Shown: positions 42,563 through 52,779 of the stretch, piece by piece
How the letters are laid out: each line of letters opens with the position of its first letter
How positions within the stretch are numbered: the stretch's first letter is position 1
Assembly: GCA_035373625.1 (NCBI GenBank)
Contig: DAOSNS010000027.1
Coordinates: forward strand, 6,146 to 70,145
Length of the DNA: 64,000 nucleotides
Direction: 5' to 3'
Source: DSWT01 sp035373625
GTDB lineage: Bacteria > Chloroflexota > Anaerolineae > B4-G1 > SLSP01
Notes under the pieces: model-generated
The model's database searches: none
Told to the model about the DNA's origin: nothing
Seen by the model: the letters and a program-made list of their open reading frames with translations, nothing else
Position numbers and translations under genes: made by a program

Positions 42563-42682
42563 AGGGCTATCGCATTTGGCCGCTGCCGGCAACTGAATAC
42601 GGCCTGAGGTCGGGGAAAGACGCCGCTTTAGCGGCACAGCAGACAGCGCGACGGGACAAAGGTTCCCGAACGTGATAGCCCT
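42563..42682 (+). ncRNA. candidate structured RNA between divergent genes
   Basis: The 265-base gap between divergent genes holds a 120-base stretch closed by a perfect nine-pair stem, AGGGCTATC (42563-42571) with GATAGCCCT (42674-42682). Inside it are a GCCGC-TTTA-GCGGC hairpin and a CGGG / CCCG hairpin. It could be a leader regulating the downstream glycoside-hydrolase gene or a free small RNA. Either strand could be used. It does not match the conserved cores of tmRNA, RNase P, 6S or SRP RNA known to me. Confidence 0.4.
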
Positions 42683-42788
42683 AAACGGCATCTAGGGCGA
42701 GAATGAAAAGGCCCCGCATCCCATCCCAAAGGATAGGTTGCATTTCAAGACAGGAGTGACAGGTAGTTACTGTTTTCATGGGGGTGAT

Positions 42789-44123
42789 ATGGCACATATA
42801 TTGCGAACCTGGGGAATTGTCTTTGCAGTGTTACTGTTGACCGGCTGTGCAGGCACGCCGACACCCACAACGACGCCGGCTCCCGCCACAAAGACGCCGA
42901 CGCCGCCCACGGCGACGCCATTGCCCTCACCCACGGCGACGGCGACACCAACAGCGGTTATTGCGGTACAGCGTCCACTGCTGATGGCGCATTACATGCC
43001 CTGGTATCAAACGCCCAACATCAGTGGATACTGGGGCTGGCATTGGACGATGAACCACTTCGATCCGGCGCAGAAGGACGCGCAGGGCCGCCCGCAGATC
43101 GCCTCGCATTATATGCCGCTGACCGGCCCCTACGATTCGGCAGATCCGGCGGTGCTGGAATACCAGGTCTTGTTGATGAAATTGAGCGGCATTGACGGCG
43201 TGATCGTGGACTGGTACGGCATCGAAGAGTTCTGGGATTACGGCGTGTTGAACCGCGCCACGGGCAAACTGTTCGAGATGATCAAAAACGCCGGCTTGCA
43301 GTTTGCCATTTGTTATGAAGACCAGACCGTCAAGCATATGGTTGACAACAAGCACCTGCCGATGGCCGATGTCTACACCCACGGGCAGGCGGTGATGCGT
43401 TACCTGCAAGACACGTGGTTCGGCGATGTGGCCTACCTGAAGGCCGACGGGCGACCGGTGCTGCTGACGTTCGGGCCGCAGTATTACAAAAATGCGACGG
43501 ATTGGGAAAAGCTGTTTGCGGGGGTGGAGACAAAACCGATTTTCATCACCCTGGATAAGCGTTTGGGGACGGTGGCGACCTCAAGTTTCCCCTGGCCACC
43601 GATGTGGGCCTCCAAAGATGGTGTGCTGACGCAGGCCGCCCTGGAAAGTTATCTCAATTCCTTTTACGAGAAAACCGCCGGTGATGCGTATCGGGTTGGG
43701 GGCGCGTTTCCGGGGTTCCACGACATTTACAAAGAAGCCGGTGTCGGCGAGGGATACGGTTACCTCGATGCGCGGGACGGTGAAACGTTCCGCTTCACCC
43801 TCGATCTGGCACTGCGCCACAACCCACACGTGATCCAGCTCATCACCTGGAACGATTACGGCGAAGGCACCATCATCGAGCCGACCGAAGAATTTGGCTA
43901 TCGTTATCTGGAAATGGTGCAGGCGGCCCGGCGGACGATGGCAGGCGAGGATGAAACCTTTACGTTCATCCCTGAGGATTTGCGGCTGCCGCTGCGGCTG
44001 TTCACCTTGCGGAAGGCGTATGCCGGGGATGTTGCCGTCAACGCGCGGCTGGATGAGGCTGCGGCAGCACTGCTGGCCGGAGATGTGAAACGCGCGGCGG
44101 CAATCTTTGCCGATTATCCTTAA
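42789..44123 (+). CDS. GH99-like (endo-mannosidase type) lipoprotein
   Basis: A 444-residue predicted lipoprotein: signal peptide ending LLLTGC, then a Thr/Pro-rich linker, then a barrel. HYMPWYQT and WGWHWTMNHFDPAQ, VIVDWYGIEEFWDYG and ITWNDYGEGTIIEPTEEFGY are typical of the GH99/GH71-like glycan-cleaving families, with the Glu residues likely catalytic or substrate-binding. The ATG at 42789 (GGGGG upstream) is preferred to a longer frame. Substrate specificity is not determined from sequence. Confidence 0.8.
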   Translation: MAHILRTWGIVFAVLLLTGCAGTPTPTTTPAPATKTPTPPTATPLPSPTATATPTAVIAVQRPLLMAHYMPWYQTPNISGYWGWHWTMNHFDPAQKDAQGRPQIASHYMPLTGPYDSADPAVLEYQVLLMKLSGIDGVIVDWYGIEEFWDYGVLNRATGKLFEMIKNAGLQFAICYEDQTVKHMVDNKHLPMADVYTHGQAVMRYLQDTWFGDVAYLKADGRPVLLTFGPQYYKNATDWEKLFAGVETKPIFITLDKRLGTVATSSFPWPPMWASKDGVLTQAALESYLNSFYEKTAGDAYRVGGAFPGFHDIYKEAGVGEGYGYLDARDGETFRFTLDLALRHNPHVIQLITWNDYGEGTIIEPTEEFGYRYLEMVQAARRTMAGEDETFTFIPEDLRLPLRLFTLRKAYAGDVAVNARLDEAAAALLAGDVKRAAAIFADYP

Positions 44124-44189
44124 ATGTTCAACATCCTGTCCAAAGAAACAAACCGCGTAATGACTGATAATGCCTGATTGGGAGATATG

Positions 44190-47075
44190 ATGATATCGTT
44201 TTTACGGAAATTTCTCGCGCCACCGATTTTCGCGGATGATGTGGACAAGACACACCTGGCAAATGTAGCGCACAACTTGTTGCTCGCTACATGCCTGTTC
44301 TTGCTGCTGTTGGAAGGCGTGCTTTTCTGGGTTCCCTTTCCCGAGCGTCCCTATTTTCTCATCGGTTTGCCGATTCTGGCCATGACATTGATCGGCCTGG
44401 ATCGGATGTTATACCGTGGCCGGGTACAGCTGGCCACGACGATTTTCGTCAGCCTCATAGGGTTGGTCTTCACGCTGTTTCTGCCTTTTTCCGGTGGGAT
44501 GCGTAGCCCGGCTGTAGTTTTTTATATCGCCGGTTCCGTGATCGTCGGTTTGTTGCTCGGCAAACGGGCGATGCTGATACACCTGATAGCCTGCAGCGTT
44601 GTCGGATTGGGAATGATCCTTCTTCAAAACGGGCCTTACGCACCGCCGCTGCTGTTTCCCATCCCACCACTTGTCGGTTGGATGGGGATGTTGTTGAGTT
44701 TGGCGATGGCCGCCGGGGCACTGGAGATGGTGATGCAACGGCGTGAGGCCGCACTGGCGTCGTTGCGGGAGAGCGAAGAGCGTTATCGTCAACTCTTTGA
44801 AGCCGAATCGGACGCCATTTTCTTGATTGACAACGTTACCGGACAAATCCTGGAGGTCAATAGCGCCGCGGTAGCTTTGTACGGCTACAGTCGCGCGGAA
44901 TTGCTGGCCAAACACAATGTTGATCTGTCGGCCGAGCCAGAAGATACACGGCGGGTGACACAAACCACGCCCGTTATCGCCGAGCAGGTCATCACCATCC
45001 CCTTGCGTTTGCACCGCAAGAAAGACGGGACCGTTTTCCCGGTCGAAATCACAGGACGCTTTTTCAACTGGAAAGGACACCCGGTACACATCGCCGCCGT
45101 CCGCGACATCACCGCGCGTCGCCGCACCGAAGAGGAATTGCATGAGAAAACCACAGAACTGGAATATTTCTTCACCCTCAGCCCCGATCTTCTGTGCATT
45201 GCCGACACAGACGGTTATTTCTGGCGACTGAACCCGGAATGGGAAAAGACACTGGGGTATACCCTGGCGGAACTTGAGGGGCAAAGATTTCTCGACTTCG
45301 TCCATCCGGATGACATCGAGCCAACCCTGGCGGCTATAGCGATGCTGGAACAACAGCAGGCGGTTTTGAATTTCGAGAATCGTTACCGCTGTCGGGATGG
45401 GACTTACCGCTGGATCGAATGGCGCGCGTCGCCACGAGGCAAATTGATCTACGCGGCGGCGCGCGATGTCACCGCACGTAAGGAGGCCGAAAAGGCACTT
45501 GAAGAGAGTGAGGCGCGTTACCGCAGCCTCTTTGAGGATAACCGCGCCGTGATCCTGATCTATGATCGGAAAGACGGCCGGATCATAGATGCCAATCCGG
45601 CAGCCTGTGCCTATTATGGCTGGACACGCGAGGAACTCACGGAAAAATATATCCACGATATTGACCCATTGACGCCCGAAGAAGTCAGGCGAGAAATCGA
45701 AGCAGTCCGCCGCGAAGGGCGTAGCTACTATCTCTTCAAACACCGCAGGGCCGATGGTAGTATCCGCGATGTGGAAATATACAGCGGACCGATTAAAGTG
45801 TTCGGTCAGACGGTGTACTACGCGATTATCCACGATGTAACCGAGCGTCGCCTGGCAGAAGAAGCCTTGCGTGAGAGCAACCGCCGCCTTCAAGAAACGC
45901 TGGCGGAACTGCGCGAGACCCAGGAACGCATGATGCACCAGGAACGCCTCGCTGCCGTGGGACAATTGGCCGCCGGCATTGCTCACGATTTCAACAACAT
46001 CCTGGCGTCTATTGTCCTGTATACCCAAATGTCATTGCGCAATACCGATCTACCGCTACCGTTGCGGCAACGTTTGGAGGTTATCGAACAACAAACCGCC
46101 CACGCCGCCGATCTTATCCAGCAAATCCTCGATTTCGGGCGGCGGGCCGTCTTGGAACGCCAACCGTTGATGGTGGATTCGTTTTTGAAGGAAATAGTCA
46201 AACTATTGCGGCGCACCTTGCCCGAAAACCTGCAGATTGATCTGACCATCGAGGCCGGCGACCATGCGATTCTGGCCGATCCCACACGTATCCAGCAAGC
46301 GGTGGTGAACCTGGCGCTGAATGCACGGGATGCCATGCCCAACGGCGGGGAGTTACACATCTCCCTGGCGCGTATTGCAGGGCAACCGATTCAATGCGTA
46401 GATTGTGGGCCGGTTTTGAGCGGGGAATGGGTCGAAATTGCCGTCGCGGATACCGGCACGGGCATTCCGCCGGAGGTTTTGCCGCACATCTTCGAGCCGT
46501 TTTTCACCACGCGCGCGCCGTTGGGACACGGTTTAGGGTTGGCGCAGGTGTACGGGATTGTCAACCAGCACGGCGGCCATATCGCTGTGGAGACGCAGCC
46601 CGGCAAGGGAACCACATTCCGCCTTTACTGGCCGGCTTTGCAGACATCGTCCCTTCAACCGGAAGCGTCCCTCAAAGCCGAGGTTCTCTCCGGTCAGGGT
46701 GAAACTATCATGGTGGTCGAAGATGACGCGCTGGTACGCGCGGCGTTGATAGATGCGCTGGACATGTTGGGCTATCGCGCGTTGGAAGCGGCCAACGGAC
46801 AGGAAGCCCTGACCCTGTATACGGCCCATGCCGATACTGTCGCCCTGGTGATCAGCGATTGGGTCATGCCCACCATGAGCGGGTCGGAGCTGGTGCGTGC
46901 GCTCTATGAGCGCGCGCCGTCGCTCAAAGTGTTAATGTTGACCGGTCATCCGTTGAACCAGGAAACCCGCGAAAGCGTCCCGCCCAACGTTGTCGGCTGG
47001 ATACTCAAACCACCCAATCTGGAGCGCTTATCCCGCGATTTGCATGAGGCCCTACATAACACCGATAGAGGATGA
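44190..47075 (+). CDS. multi-PAS hybrid histidine kinase
   Basis: About 961 residues: an N-terminal membrane region of about six helices to residue 195, then three PAS domains in tandem (each opening with ESEERYRQLFEAE-like or EYFFTLSPDLLCIAD), a HisKA box AAGIAHDFNNILAS (phospho-His near 598), a HATPase (NLALNARDAMPNGG, DTGTGIPP, HGLGLAQVYGIVNQHGG) and a C-terminal receiver domain with the phospho-acceptor in VISDWVMPTMSG (near 888). The ATG at 44190 follows GGGAG at five bases. Signal unknown. No output regulator is nearby. Confidence 0.92.
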   Translation: MISFLRKFLAPPIFADDVDKTHLANVAHNLLLATCLFLLLLEGVLFWVPFPERPYFLIGLPILAMTLIGLDRMLYRGRVQLATTIFVSLIGLVFTLFLPFSGGMRSPAVVFYIAGSVIVGLLLGKRAMLIHLIACSVVGLGMILLQNGPYAPPLLFPIPPLVGWMGMLLSLAMAAGALEMVMQRREAALASLRESEERYRQLFEAESDAIFLIDNVTGQILEVNSAAVALYGYSRAELLAKHNVDLSAEPEDTRRVTQTTPVIAEQVITIPLRLHRKKDGTVFPVEITGRFFNWKGHPVHIAAVRDITARRRTEEELHEKTTELEYFFTLSPDLLCIADTDGYFWRLNPEWEKTLGYTLAELEGQRFLDFVHPDDIEPTLAAIAMLEQQQAVLNFENRYRCRDGTYRWIEWRASPRGKLIYAAARDVTARKEAEKALEESEARYRSLFEDNRAVILIYDRKDGRIIDANPAACAYYGWTREELTEKYIHDIDPLTPEEVRREIEAVRREGRSYYLFKHRRADGSIRDVEIYSGPIKVFGQTVYYAIIHDVTERRLAEEALRESNRRLQETLAELRETQERMMHQERLAAVGQLAAGIAHDFNNILASIVLYTQMSLRNTDLPLPLRQRLEVIEQQTAHAADLIQQILDFGRRAVLERQPLMVDSFLKEIVKLLRRTLPENLQIDLTIEAGDHAILADPTRIQQAVVNLALNARDAMPNGGELHISLARIAGQPIQCVDCGPVLSGEWVEIAVADTGTGIPPEVLPHIFEPFFTTRAPLGHGLGLAQVYGIVNQHGGHIAVETQPGKGTTFRLYWPALQTSSLQPEASLKAEVLSGQGETIMVVEDDALVRAALIDALDMLGYRALEAANGQEALTLYTAHADTVALVISDWVMPTMSGSELVRALYERAPSLKVLMLTGHPLNQETRESVPPNVVGWILKPPNLERLSRDLHEALHNTDRG

Positions 47076-47176
47076 AAACACCTGCTCGACCCTCCGACTA
47101 CAGACTATCCGACTTTGTATATGACACGAACAGCATCACCGGCAATACAGGGCGACGGCAAGAAACTGAGTCTGAG

Positions 47177-50038
47177 TTACTTCAAGGCATTGGAACGCCG
47201 GAACGTTAGAACGTCCTGGCGTTCCAATATTTTCTCCGGTATGATGGGCAGGGAACGGATGCGCTTGCCGGTGGCGTGGAAGACGGCATTGGCAATGGCC
47301 GGGGCCGCGCCGATCATCACCGGTTCGGCCAGGTTCTTGGCGCCGAAGGGGCCTTCCCGCAAGGTCGTCTGGATGTACGTGGCGACGATTTCGGGCACGT
47401 CGTTGGCGCGCGGGATGCGATAGGTGTTGAGGCCAAGCGTCTGAGGGATGGCGTTCTCGAAGCGGAAATGCTCGGTGAGCGCGTAGCCAAGCCCCTGGAC
47501 GATGCCGCCGTAGAATTGCCCCAACGCGCCAAGCGGGTAGAGGATTTTGCCGGCGTCGTGGGCGGCCCATAAGCCGATGACGCCGGTTTTGCCGGTTTTC
47601 ATATTGACCTCGACCTCGGCCACCAGGGCGCCGAAGACGTAGCAGAAGTAGGGTTCGCCGGTTCCATTCTTGAAATCCCACTTGATGGGCCGGATTTGCC
47701 AGCGGCCGGCGGTGGAAAGTTGCAGGCCCATCGCGCGCGCGTGATCCACCACCGCCTCGAAGGACAGCGGTTCCTCATCCGGGCCGACAAATGCTTCGCC
47801 GACGCGCACCAATTGTTCCGGCGCGCAGCCAAGCGCGTCCGCTGCCGCAAAGTTGAGCTGCTGCAAGAGCTTTTCTGCGGCCACACGCACGGCATTGCCG
47901 CCCACCAGAGAGGCGCGCGAAGCCACAGTAGGGCCGGAGTCAATGGCGGTATGCGTGTCGGGGCGCAAGATGCGCACGCGCTCGATGTTCACGCCGAGCA
48001 CTTCCGCCGCCAACAGGGTAAAGACGGTGCGGCTGCCTTGACCGTAATCGGTAAGCCCGGAGGTCAGGGTAAGGCTATAATCGCGTTCGATGCTCAGCGT
48101 GGAGACGGCGAAATCTTCGCCTTCACCGCCAAGGCCGCTGCCGTGGAAGTAGCACGCGACGCCGATCCCCCGGCGACGCAGGGCTTCTGGCGCTTGCTCT
48201 GCGTAACTTGCCCGTTTGCGATACCAGTCCGATTGCTCGCGCACCCATTCCAGGCACGCGGACAGTCCCACCTCGTGGTCAATCAGATCGCCGGTCATCG
48301 TGCGGTCGCCCTGGCGCAGGCAGTTCTGCAAACGAAACTCCAGCGGGTCGCGCCCTAGACGGTAGGCCAATTCGTCTATCGCCATTTCCGCCGCGGCGCT
48401 GGCCTGGATATTGCCGAACCCCCGAAACGCGCCCGCATAGCCGTTGTTGGTATAGACGGCGGTGGTGTCTACATGGACGGCCCGGTAGCGATACGCGCCG
48501 GCCGCGTGCATCGTCGCCCGCCACGAGGACAGCGGCGTCATCGAGGCATACGCGCCGCTATCGGCCAGCAATTCGACTTTGGCCGCTTGCAGGTTGCCGT
48601 CGGCATCCGCACCAAGCCGGAGGTGCGCCTGCATCGCCTGCCGTTTGTACGACGCGGCCATAGATTCGGAACGTGTAAGGACCAGCCGCACCGGACGGCC
48701 TGTCAACAGCGCGAGTTTGGCAGCCTGGGCCGAGGTCTGGTAGAGGATGTCATCCTTTCCGCCAAACGAGCCACCGACCGGTGGTTGGATCACGCGCACC
48801 AGGCGCGCCGGCAAGCCGAGCAGCGCGGCGGCGTTGTCGCGGTTGATGAAGGGGCTTTGGTTGTTGGCGTAGAGCGTCACCCCACCGTCGGGTTCGGGGA
48901 TCGCCAGCACGCCCTCGGTTTCCAGGTAAGCGTGTTCTTGATGGGGAAACGTATAGGTCTCATCCAGAACCGTCGCACATTCCGCCAGGATGGGAGCAGG
49001 ATCGCCGTTGCGTACAATGTGCCGGTCGCACAGATTCCCCGCGCCGACGCCACCCGCCGTCAAGGTTGCGGGTTTCTCTGGAATCATCGGCGCATCGGGA
49101 TCGAGCGCACGGGTCATATCGCTGACCACGGGCAGGGCTTCGAGTTCACACACAATGGCATCCACGCCGGCCTGGGCCGCCGCCTCGCTTTCGGCGGCGA
49201 CGGCGGCGATGGCTTCGCCCACATAGCGCACTTTCCGGTAGGCCAGCGCGTATTGATCCTTCACCGGCCAGCCGAAGTTGCCGTGATCCACAAAATCGGC
49301 GTGGGTGATGACGGCCTTGACGCCGGGGACGGCCAGCGCGGGGCCGGTATCCAGCCGGACGATGCGCGCGTGGGGCAGGCGACTGCGCAGGACTTTGGCG
49401 TAGAGCATTCCCGGCACCTTCATATCCCCCACATATCTGGCGCGCCCACTCACTTTATCCGGTCCATCCACGTTGCGGAGTTTGGAACTGCCCACGTAAA
49501 CGGGTTGTGGGGGTTGTGGGCTGAGGAGGGTAGGTGATTCATGATTCGCCATTCCCCATTCCCGATTCTCCATTCGCCGTTTGGCCGTTAATTCAATCGC
49601 GTCCACAATCTGCTGGTAGCCGGTGCAGCGACACAGATTGGGATTGATGGCGCGTCGAATCTCCTCACGGGTGGGATTAGGGTTGGCGCGCAACAGGGCT
49701 TCGGCGGCGATGACCATAGCAGGGGTGCAATAGCCACACTGCACCGCGCCGGCATCCAGGAACGCCTGTTGCAGGTCGCTCAGACCGCCGTCGGGCGCGC
49801 CCAGGCCCTCGATCGTCGTCACCGTGCGCCCGGCAATGCCGGCAACCGGCGTGCGGCACGACCGGGTCAGCTTGTCGTCCACCAGCACCGAACACACACC
49901 ACAGACGCCATCTTCACAACCGCGTTTGGTGCCGGTCAGTCCCAGCGTAGTGCGCAGCAGGTCAACCAGCAACATATCTTCGGGGACATCCGGCACAGTT
50001 ATCGCTTTACCGTTCAGGACAAAGTCAAGTTTCATCAT
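47177..50038 (-). CDS. MOP-type molybdenum hydroxylase / aldehyde oxidoreductase
   Basis: A 953-residue single-chain enzyme of the xanthine-oxidase family. Residues 1-155 hold both [2Fe-2S] clusters (CEDGVCGVCSVL and QCGYCTPAM..NLCRCTGYQ), the rest the molybdopterin domains (GGSFGGKDD, AFRGFGNIQ and the glutamate in AEPVMIGAAPAIANA). There is no FAD subunit, as in Desulfovibrio aldehyde oxidoreductase. The linker at about 155-180 is encoded in part by a heptamer array (49534-49582). The substrate is probably an aldehyde or N-heterocycle. It lies downstream of an ECF transporter. Confidence 0.9.
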   Translation of the reverse strand: MMKLDFVLNGKAITVPDVPEDMLLVDLLRTTLGLTGTKRGCEDGVCGVCSVLVDDKLTRSCRTPVAGIAGRTVTTIEGLGAPDGGLSDLQQAFLDAGAVQCGYCTPAMVIAAEALLRANPNPTREEIRRAINPNLCRCTGYQQIVDAIELTAKRRMENREWGMANHESPTLLSPQPPQPVYVGSSKLRNVDGPDKVSGRARYVGDMKVPGMLYAKVLRSRLPHARIVRLDTGPALAVPGVKAVITHADFVDHGNFGWPVKDQYALAYRKVRYVGEAIAAVAAESEAAAQAGVDAIVCELEALPVVSDMTRALDPDAPMIPEKPATLTAGGVGAGNLCDRHIVRNGDPAPILAECATVLDETYTFPHQEHAYLETEGVLAIPEPDGGVTLYANNQSPFINRDNAAALLGLPARLVRVIQPPVGGSFGGKDDILYQTSAQAAKLALLTGRPVRLVLTRSESMAASYKRQAMQAHLRLGADADGNLQAAKVELLADSGAYASMTPLSSWRATMHAAGAYRYRAVHVDTTAVYTNNGYAGAFRGFGNIQASAAAEMAIDELAYRLGRDPLEFRLQNCLRQGDRTMTGDLIDHEVGLSACLEWVREQSDWYRKRASYAEQAPEALRRRGIGVACYFHGSGLGGEGEDFAVSTLSIERDYSLTLTSGLTDYGQGSRTVFTLLAAEVLGVNIERVRILRPDTHTAIDSGPTVASRASLVGGNAVRVAAEKLLQQLNFAAADALGCAPEQLVRVGEAFVGPDEEPLSFEAVVDHARAMGLQLSTAGRWQIRPIKWDFKNGTGEPYFCYVFGALVAEVEVNMKTGKTGVIGLWAAHDAGKILYPLGALGQFYGGIVQGLGYALTEHFRFENAIPQTLGLNTYRIPRANDVPEIVATYIQTTLREGPFGAKNLAEPVMIGAAPAIANAVFHATGKRIRSLPIIPEKILERQDVLTFRRSNALK
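49534..49582. repeat. heptamer array inside a coding linker
   Basis: Seven in-phase 7-bp units ending mostly in ATTC (GTGATTC, ATGATTC, GCCATTC, CCCATTC, CCGATTC, TCCATTC) lie in the gene for the molybdenum enzyme, in the linker joining its iron-sulphur and molybdopterin parts. Confidence 0.6.
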
Positions 50039-50134
50039 TTACCTCCCCGGAAAATTCGTTTGAACGTTGGTATGTCAGGTGTCAACTCCTTCGAAAGTGT
50101 CAACGGAGGAGATGAGTTGAAAAGAAAAAATCCG

Positions 50135-51001
50135 TTAAAACCAGTTGATAAATACAGGCTTCCCGAACCGCCCGATGCCCCATCCAAAGTAGGCCACGAT
50201 AGCTGCCACGAAGAACAGAGCAAAGAACGCGAATAAAATGTAATCTCCTACCCCCAACCGCGACTCGTGGAGATAGGTGCGATCGGGGCTACCGGAGAAC
50301 GCTTTGGATTGCAGCACCACTTCGAGCATCTGTGATTTGACCATCGCGCCCAAGATCAGCGGCACGGCGACTTTCGCGTAAACACGCACCCGCTTCACCG
50401 GCCCCATTGTCTCGAAGGCCAGCCCACGCAGACGCTGGGCCTCGATGATGGATTGAATCTCTTCAAACAACAGCGGAAAGAACCGCAGGGTAGATGAGAA
50501 GATGAACGCCAGCTTGTAGGGGATGCGCGCCTGCACCATGCCGACAATCATCGTGTTGACATCCGTGGTGAAAATGCCCAGGGGAATCACAAGCGTCATC
50601 GTCAACGTCTTAAAGACCACGTTCATCGCATAAGCCACGCCCTCAACCGACATACTCGCGCCGCCGACCCAAAACCAGTGCGCCGGGAACGTGAACAGGG
50701 GCGTCAGTGCAGTCTGTCCGGTGCGCGAACGGATCAGCGCTTCGGCAAAGAATCCCTGGGTAACGATCAACAGGATGTCAAAGGGGAGCATTATGACAAC
50801 GAGCTTGCGGATGTAGCTGAATTTGACCCCCACGGCCAGACAGGCCAACATCACCGCCAAAGTGAGCAGACATTCCATCACCGGATTTTCCCACACAAAC
50901 GCGACGATGGTGATGGTCGCCATCATAAACAGCTTGGGCCGGAAATCCAGATGGGTGAAGAAGGAATCGCGCTCGACGGTTTGCAACGTCAGGGTGCTCA
51001 T
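50135..51001 (-). CDS. ecfT: ECF transporter transmembrane (T) component
   Basis: A 288-residue membrane protein of the CbiQ/EcfT family that couples the ATPases to the substrate-binding S component of a vitamin or metal ECF importer. Several hydrophobic helices are clear (TIVAFVWENPVMECLLTLAVMLA), and the conserved cytoplasmic coupling segment IIEAQRLRGLAFE has the arginine-rich shape of the family. Four bases (ATGA) overlap the upstream ATPase gene, so the two are translationally coupled. Confidence 0.88.
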   Translation of the reverse strand: MSTLTLQTVERDSFFTHLDFRPKLFMMATITIVAFVWENPVMECLLTLAVMLACLAVGVKFSYIRKLVVIMLPFDILLIVTQGFFAEALIRSRTGQTALTPLFTFPAHWFWVGGASMSVEGVAYAMNVVFKTLTMTLVIPLGIFTTDVNTMIVGMVQARIPYKLAFIFSSTLRFFPLLFEEIQSIIEAQRLRGLAFETMGPVKRVRVYAKVAVPLILGAMVKSQMLEVVLQSKAFSGSPDRTYLHESRLGVGDYILFAFFALFFVAAIVAYFGWGIGRFGKPVFINWF

Positions 51002-52740
51002 ATCTCACCTTCTATCGGCTGACCGGCCACACATGCCGCGACTTCTCGGGGCGTCAGCAGGGGATAGGTGTGTCTGTCGCCGAGCGCCCGCGCCAGGAAT
51101 ACTGCTTGCGGCGGCGTCAGGTAAGTCGAGTTGAGCAGTTCTATCTCGTGATACGCCTGACGGATGGGCGCGTCCAAAAGAATTGTCCCTTTGCCCATCA
51201 CGATCACGCGCTCGGCATACTCCGGCATGAGATAGAGGTGATGGGTGATCACGATGACAGTCTTGCCCGATGCGTGCAGTTTACGGCTGATTTCGAGGAT
51301 GTACTTCGCGCCGCGATAATCCTGCCCGGTCGTGGGTTCGTCGAAGATGATGATCTCCGGTCGCATCGCCAGAATGGCGGCAATGACCACCCGCGCACGG
51401 TCGCCTTTGGGCAACGCCAGGGGATGTTGGTCGCGTTCCGCCAGCAAACCCATCGCTTCCAGGCTCTCCGTGGCGCGCGCCACGACTTCTTCCCGGGGGT
51501 ATTTCAGATTCTTGAGCGCAAAGGTGACTTCATCCCATACCGTAGCGTTGAAAATTTGATTGTCGGGGTTCTGCGTCACATAACCGATACGCTGCGCCAA
51601 TTCCCCCACCGTCAAAGTACGGGTATCCACACCGCCGACCAGGACCCGGCCCTGCGTGGGTTCCAATAACCTGAGAAAATGCTTGACCAGCGTGCTTTTA
51701 CCGGCCCCGTTTTGCCCGATGATCAGGACGTATTCTCCCTTATGGATGTCAAGGGAGACGCCGGCCAGGGCGTGCGTGCCGTTGCTGTAGATGTGATGCA
51801 GGTCTTTCACGCTGAGCAAAGGTTCACCGCTTGGGATGCGGGGCCGGGGGAAAGCGGTGGGCGGTTGTACGTGGAGCTGCGCTTTCTGGCGCCATGCCGC
51901 AAGCGTTTGCAGTCCTTCTTCGAGGCGCACCGGAATTTTGGGAACCGCGCGCCCGGCCTTGTTGATCAGGGAGAAGGTGCTGGCAACCTGAGGCGGGCGC
52001 AGGTCGTTGGCTTCGAGATATGCTACCGCGTTGTAAAGTTCATCCGGCGTGCCGGTTTTGACCAGTGCGCCGTGGGCAAGGAGTATCAGCCGGTCGGCAT
52101 ATTCGGCCATCTCCTCGGCGGCGTGGCTGGCCATCACAATCGTCACACCCAATTCCCGATTGAGTTCCCGTACCGTGGCGAAAACTTCTTGCGCGCCGAC
52201 CGGATCAAGCTGCGAAGTAGGTTCATCCAAAACTAACAGCTCCGGCTGCAAAGCCAGCGCTGCCGCAATCGCCAGCCGCTGCTTTTGCCCGCCGGAAAGC
52301 TCGTGAGGATGTTTCTTCTCGGTCCCTTCCAGCCGCACCGCCTCGAGCACACGGGGGATACGCGCTCTGATTTCTTCACGCGGCACTTTGAGATTTTCCA
52401 ACGCAAAGGCGATTTCGTTCTCCACCGACGTGGCGGTGATCTGCGTCTCCGGGTCCTCGAAAACTGTGCCGACATGGCGCGCCAGCGTACTGATGGGATG
52501 ATCGAGAGTGTCCAGGCCGACGACGGTAGCGTGCCCGAAGAAACGTCCACCGAAAAACTGAGGCACGATCCCGTTAAGCGTCAAACATAGCGTCGTTTTC
52601 CCCGCGCCCGTCGGCCCGATCACCCCCAGGAATTCACCCTTATAAATCTCCAGCGAGATATCCTTCAACACCGGTTCGGGAGAACGCGGGTACATATAGG
52701 AAACCTTATCTAAAGTGGCGATCAACGTCGGCGTCCCCAT
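50998..52740 (-). CDS. fused ECF transporter ATPases (A and A')
   Basis: A 580-residue protein with two ABC ATPase domains in one chain. Each half has Walker A (GPTGAGKTT; GQNGAGKST) and Walker B (VLDEPTSQLD; IFDEPTTGQD). The first half has the signature LSGGQKQRL; in the second half it is degenerate (LPKGDRARV). This is the usual pair of ECF energising subunits made as one polypeptide. Upstream is the S component and downstream the T component, in one operon. The substrate is set by the S component. Confidence 0.92.
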   Translation of the reverse strand: MGTPTLIATLDKVSYMYPRSPEPVLKDISLEIYKGEFLGVIGPTGAGKTTLCLTLNGIVPQFFGGRFFGHATVVGLDTLDHPISTLARHVGTVFEDPETQITATSVENEIAFALENLKVPREEIRARIPRVLEAVRLEGTEKKHPHELSGGQKQRLAIAAALALQPELLVLDEPTSQLDPVGAQEVFATVRELNRELGVTIVMASHAAEEMAEYADRLILLAHGALVKTGTPDELYNAVAYLEANDLRPPQVASTFSLINKAGRAVPKIPVRLEEGLQTLAAWRQKAQLHVQPPTAFPRPRIPSGEPLLSVKDLHHIYSNGTHALAGVSLDIHKGEYVLIIGQNGAGKSTLVKHFLRLLEPTQGRVLVGGVDTRTLTVGELAQRIGYVTQNPDNQIFNATVWDEVTFALKNLKYPREEVVARATESLEAMGLLAERDQHPLALPKGDRARVVIAAILAMRPEIIIFDEPTTGQDYRGAKYILEISRKLHASGKTVIVITHHLYLMPEYAERVIVMGKGTILLDAPIRQAYHEIELLNSTYLTPPQAVFLARALGDRHTYPLLTPREVAACVAGQPIEGEI

Positions 52741-52779
52741 CTCCCTTGCCGCAAAGGCGATGTGTGAAGCGTGTGTTTT

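Noticed and set aside
42563..42682. tmRNA, RNase P, 6S, SRP RNA or known riboswitch
   Set aside because: None of their conserved core sequences could be found. Kept only as an unassigned candidate structure.
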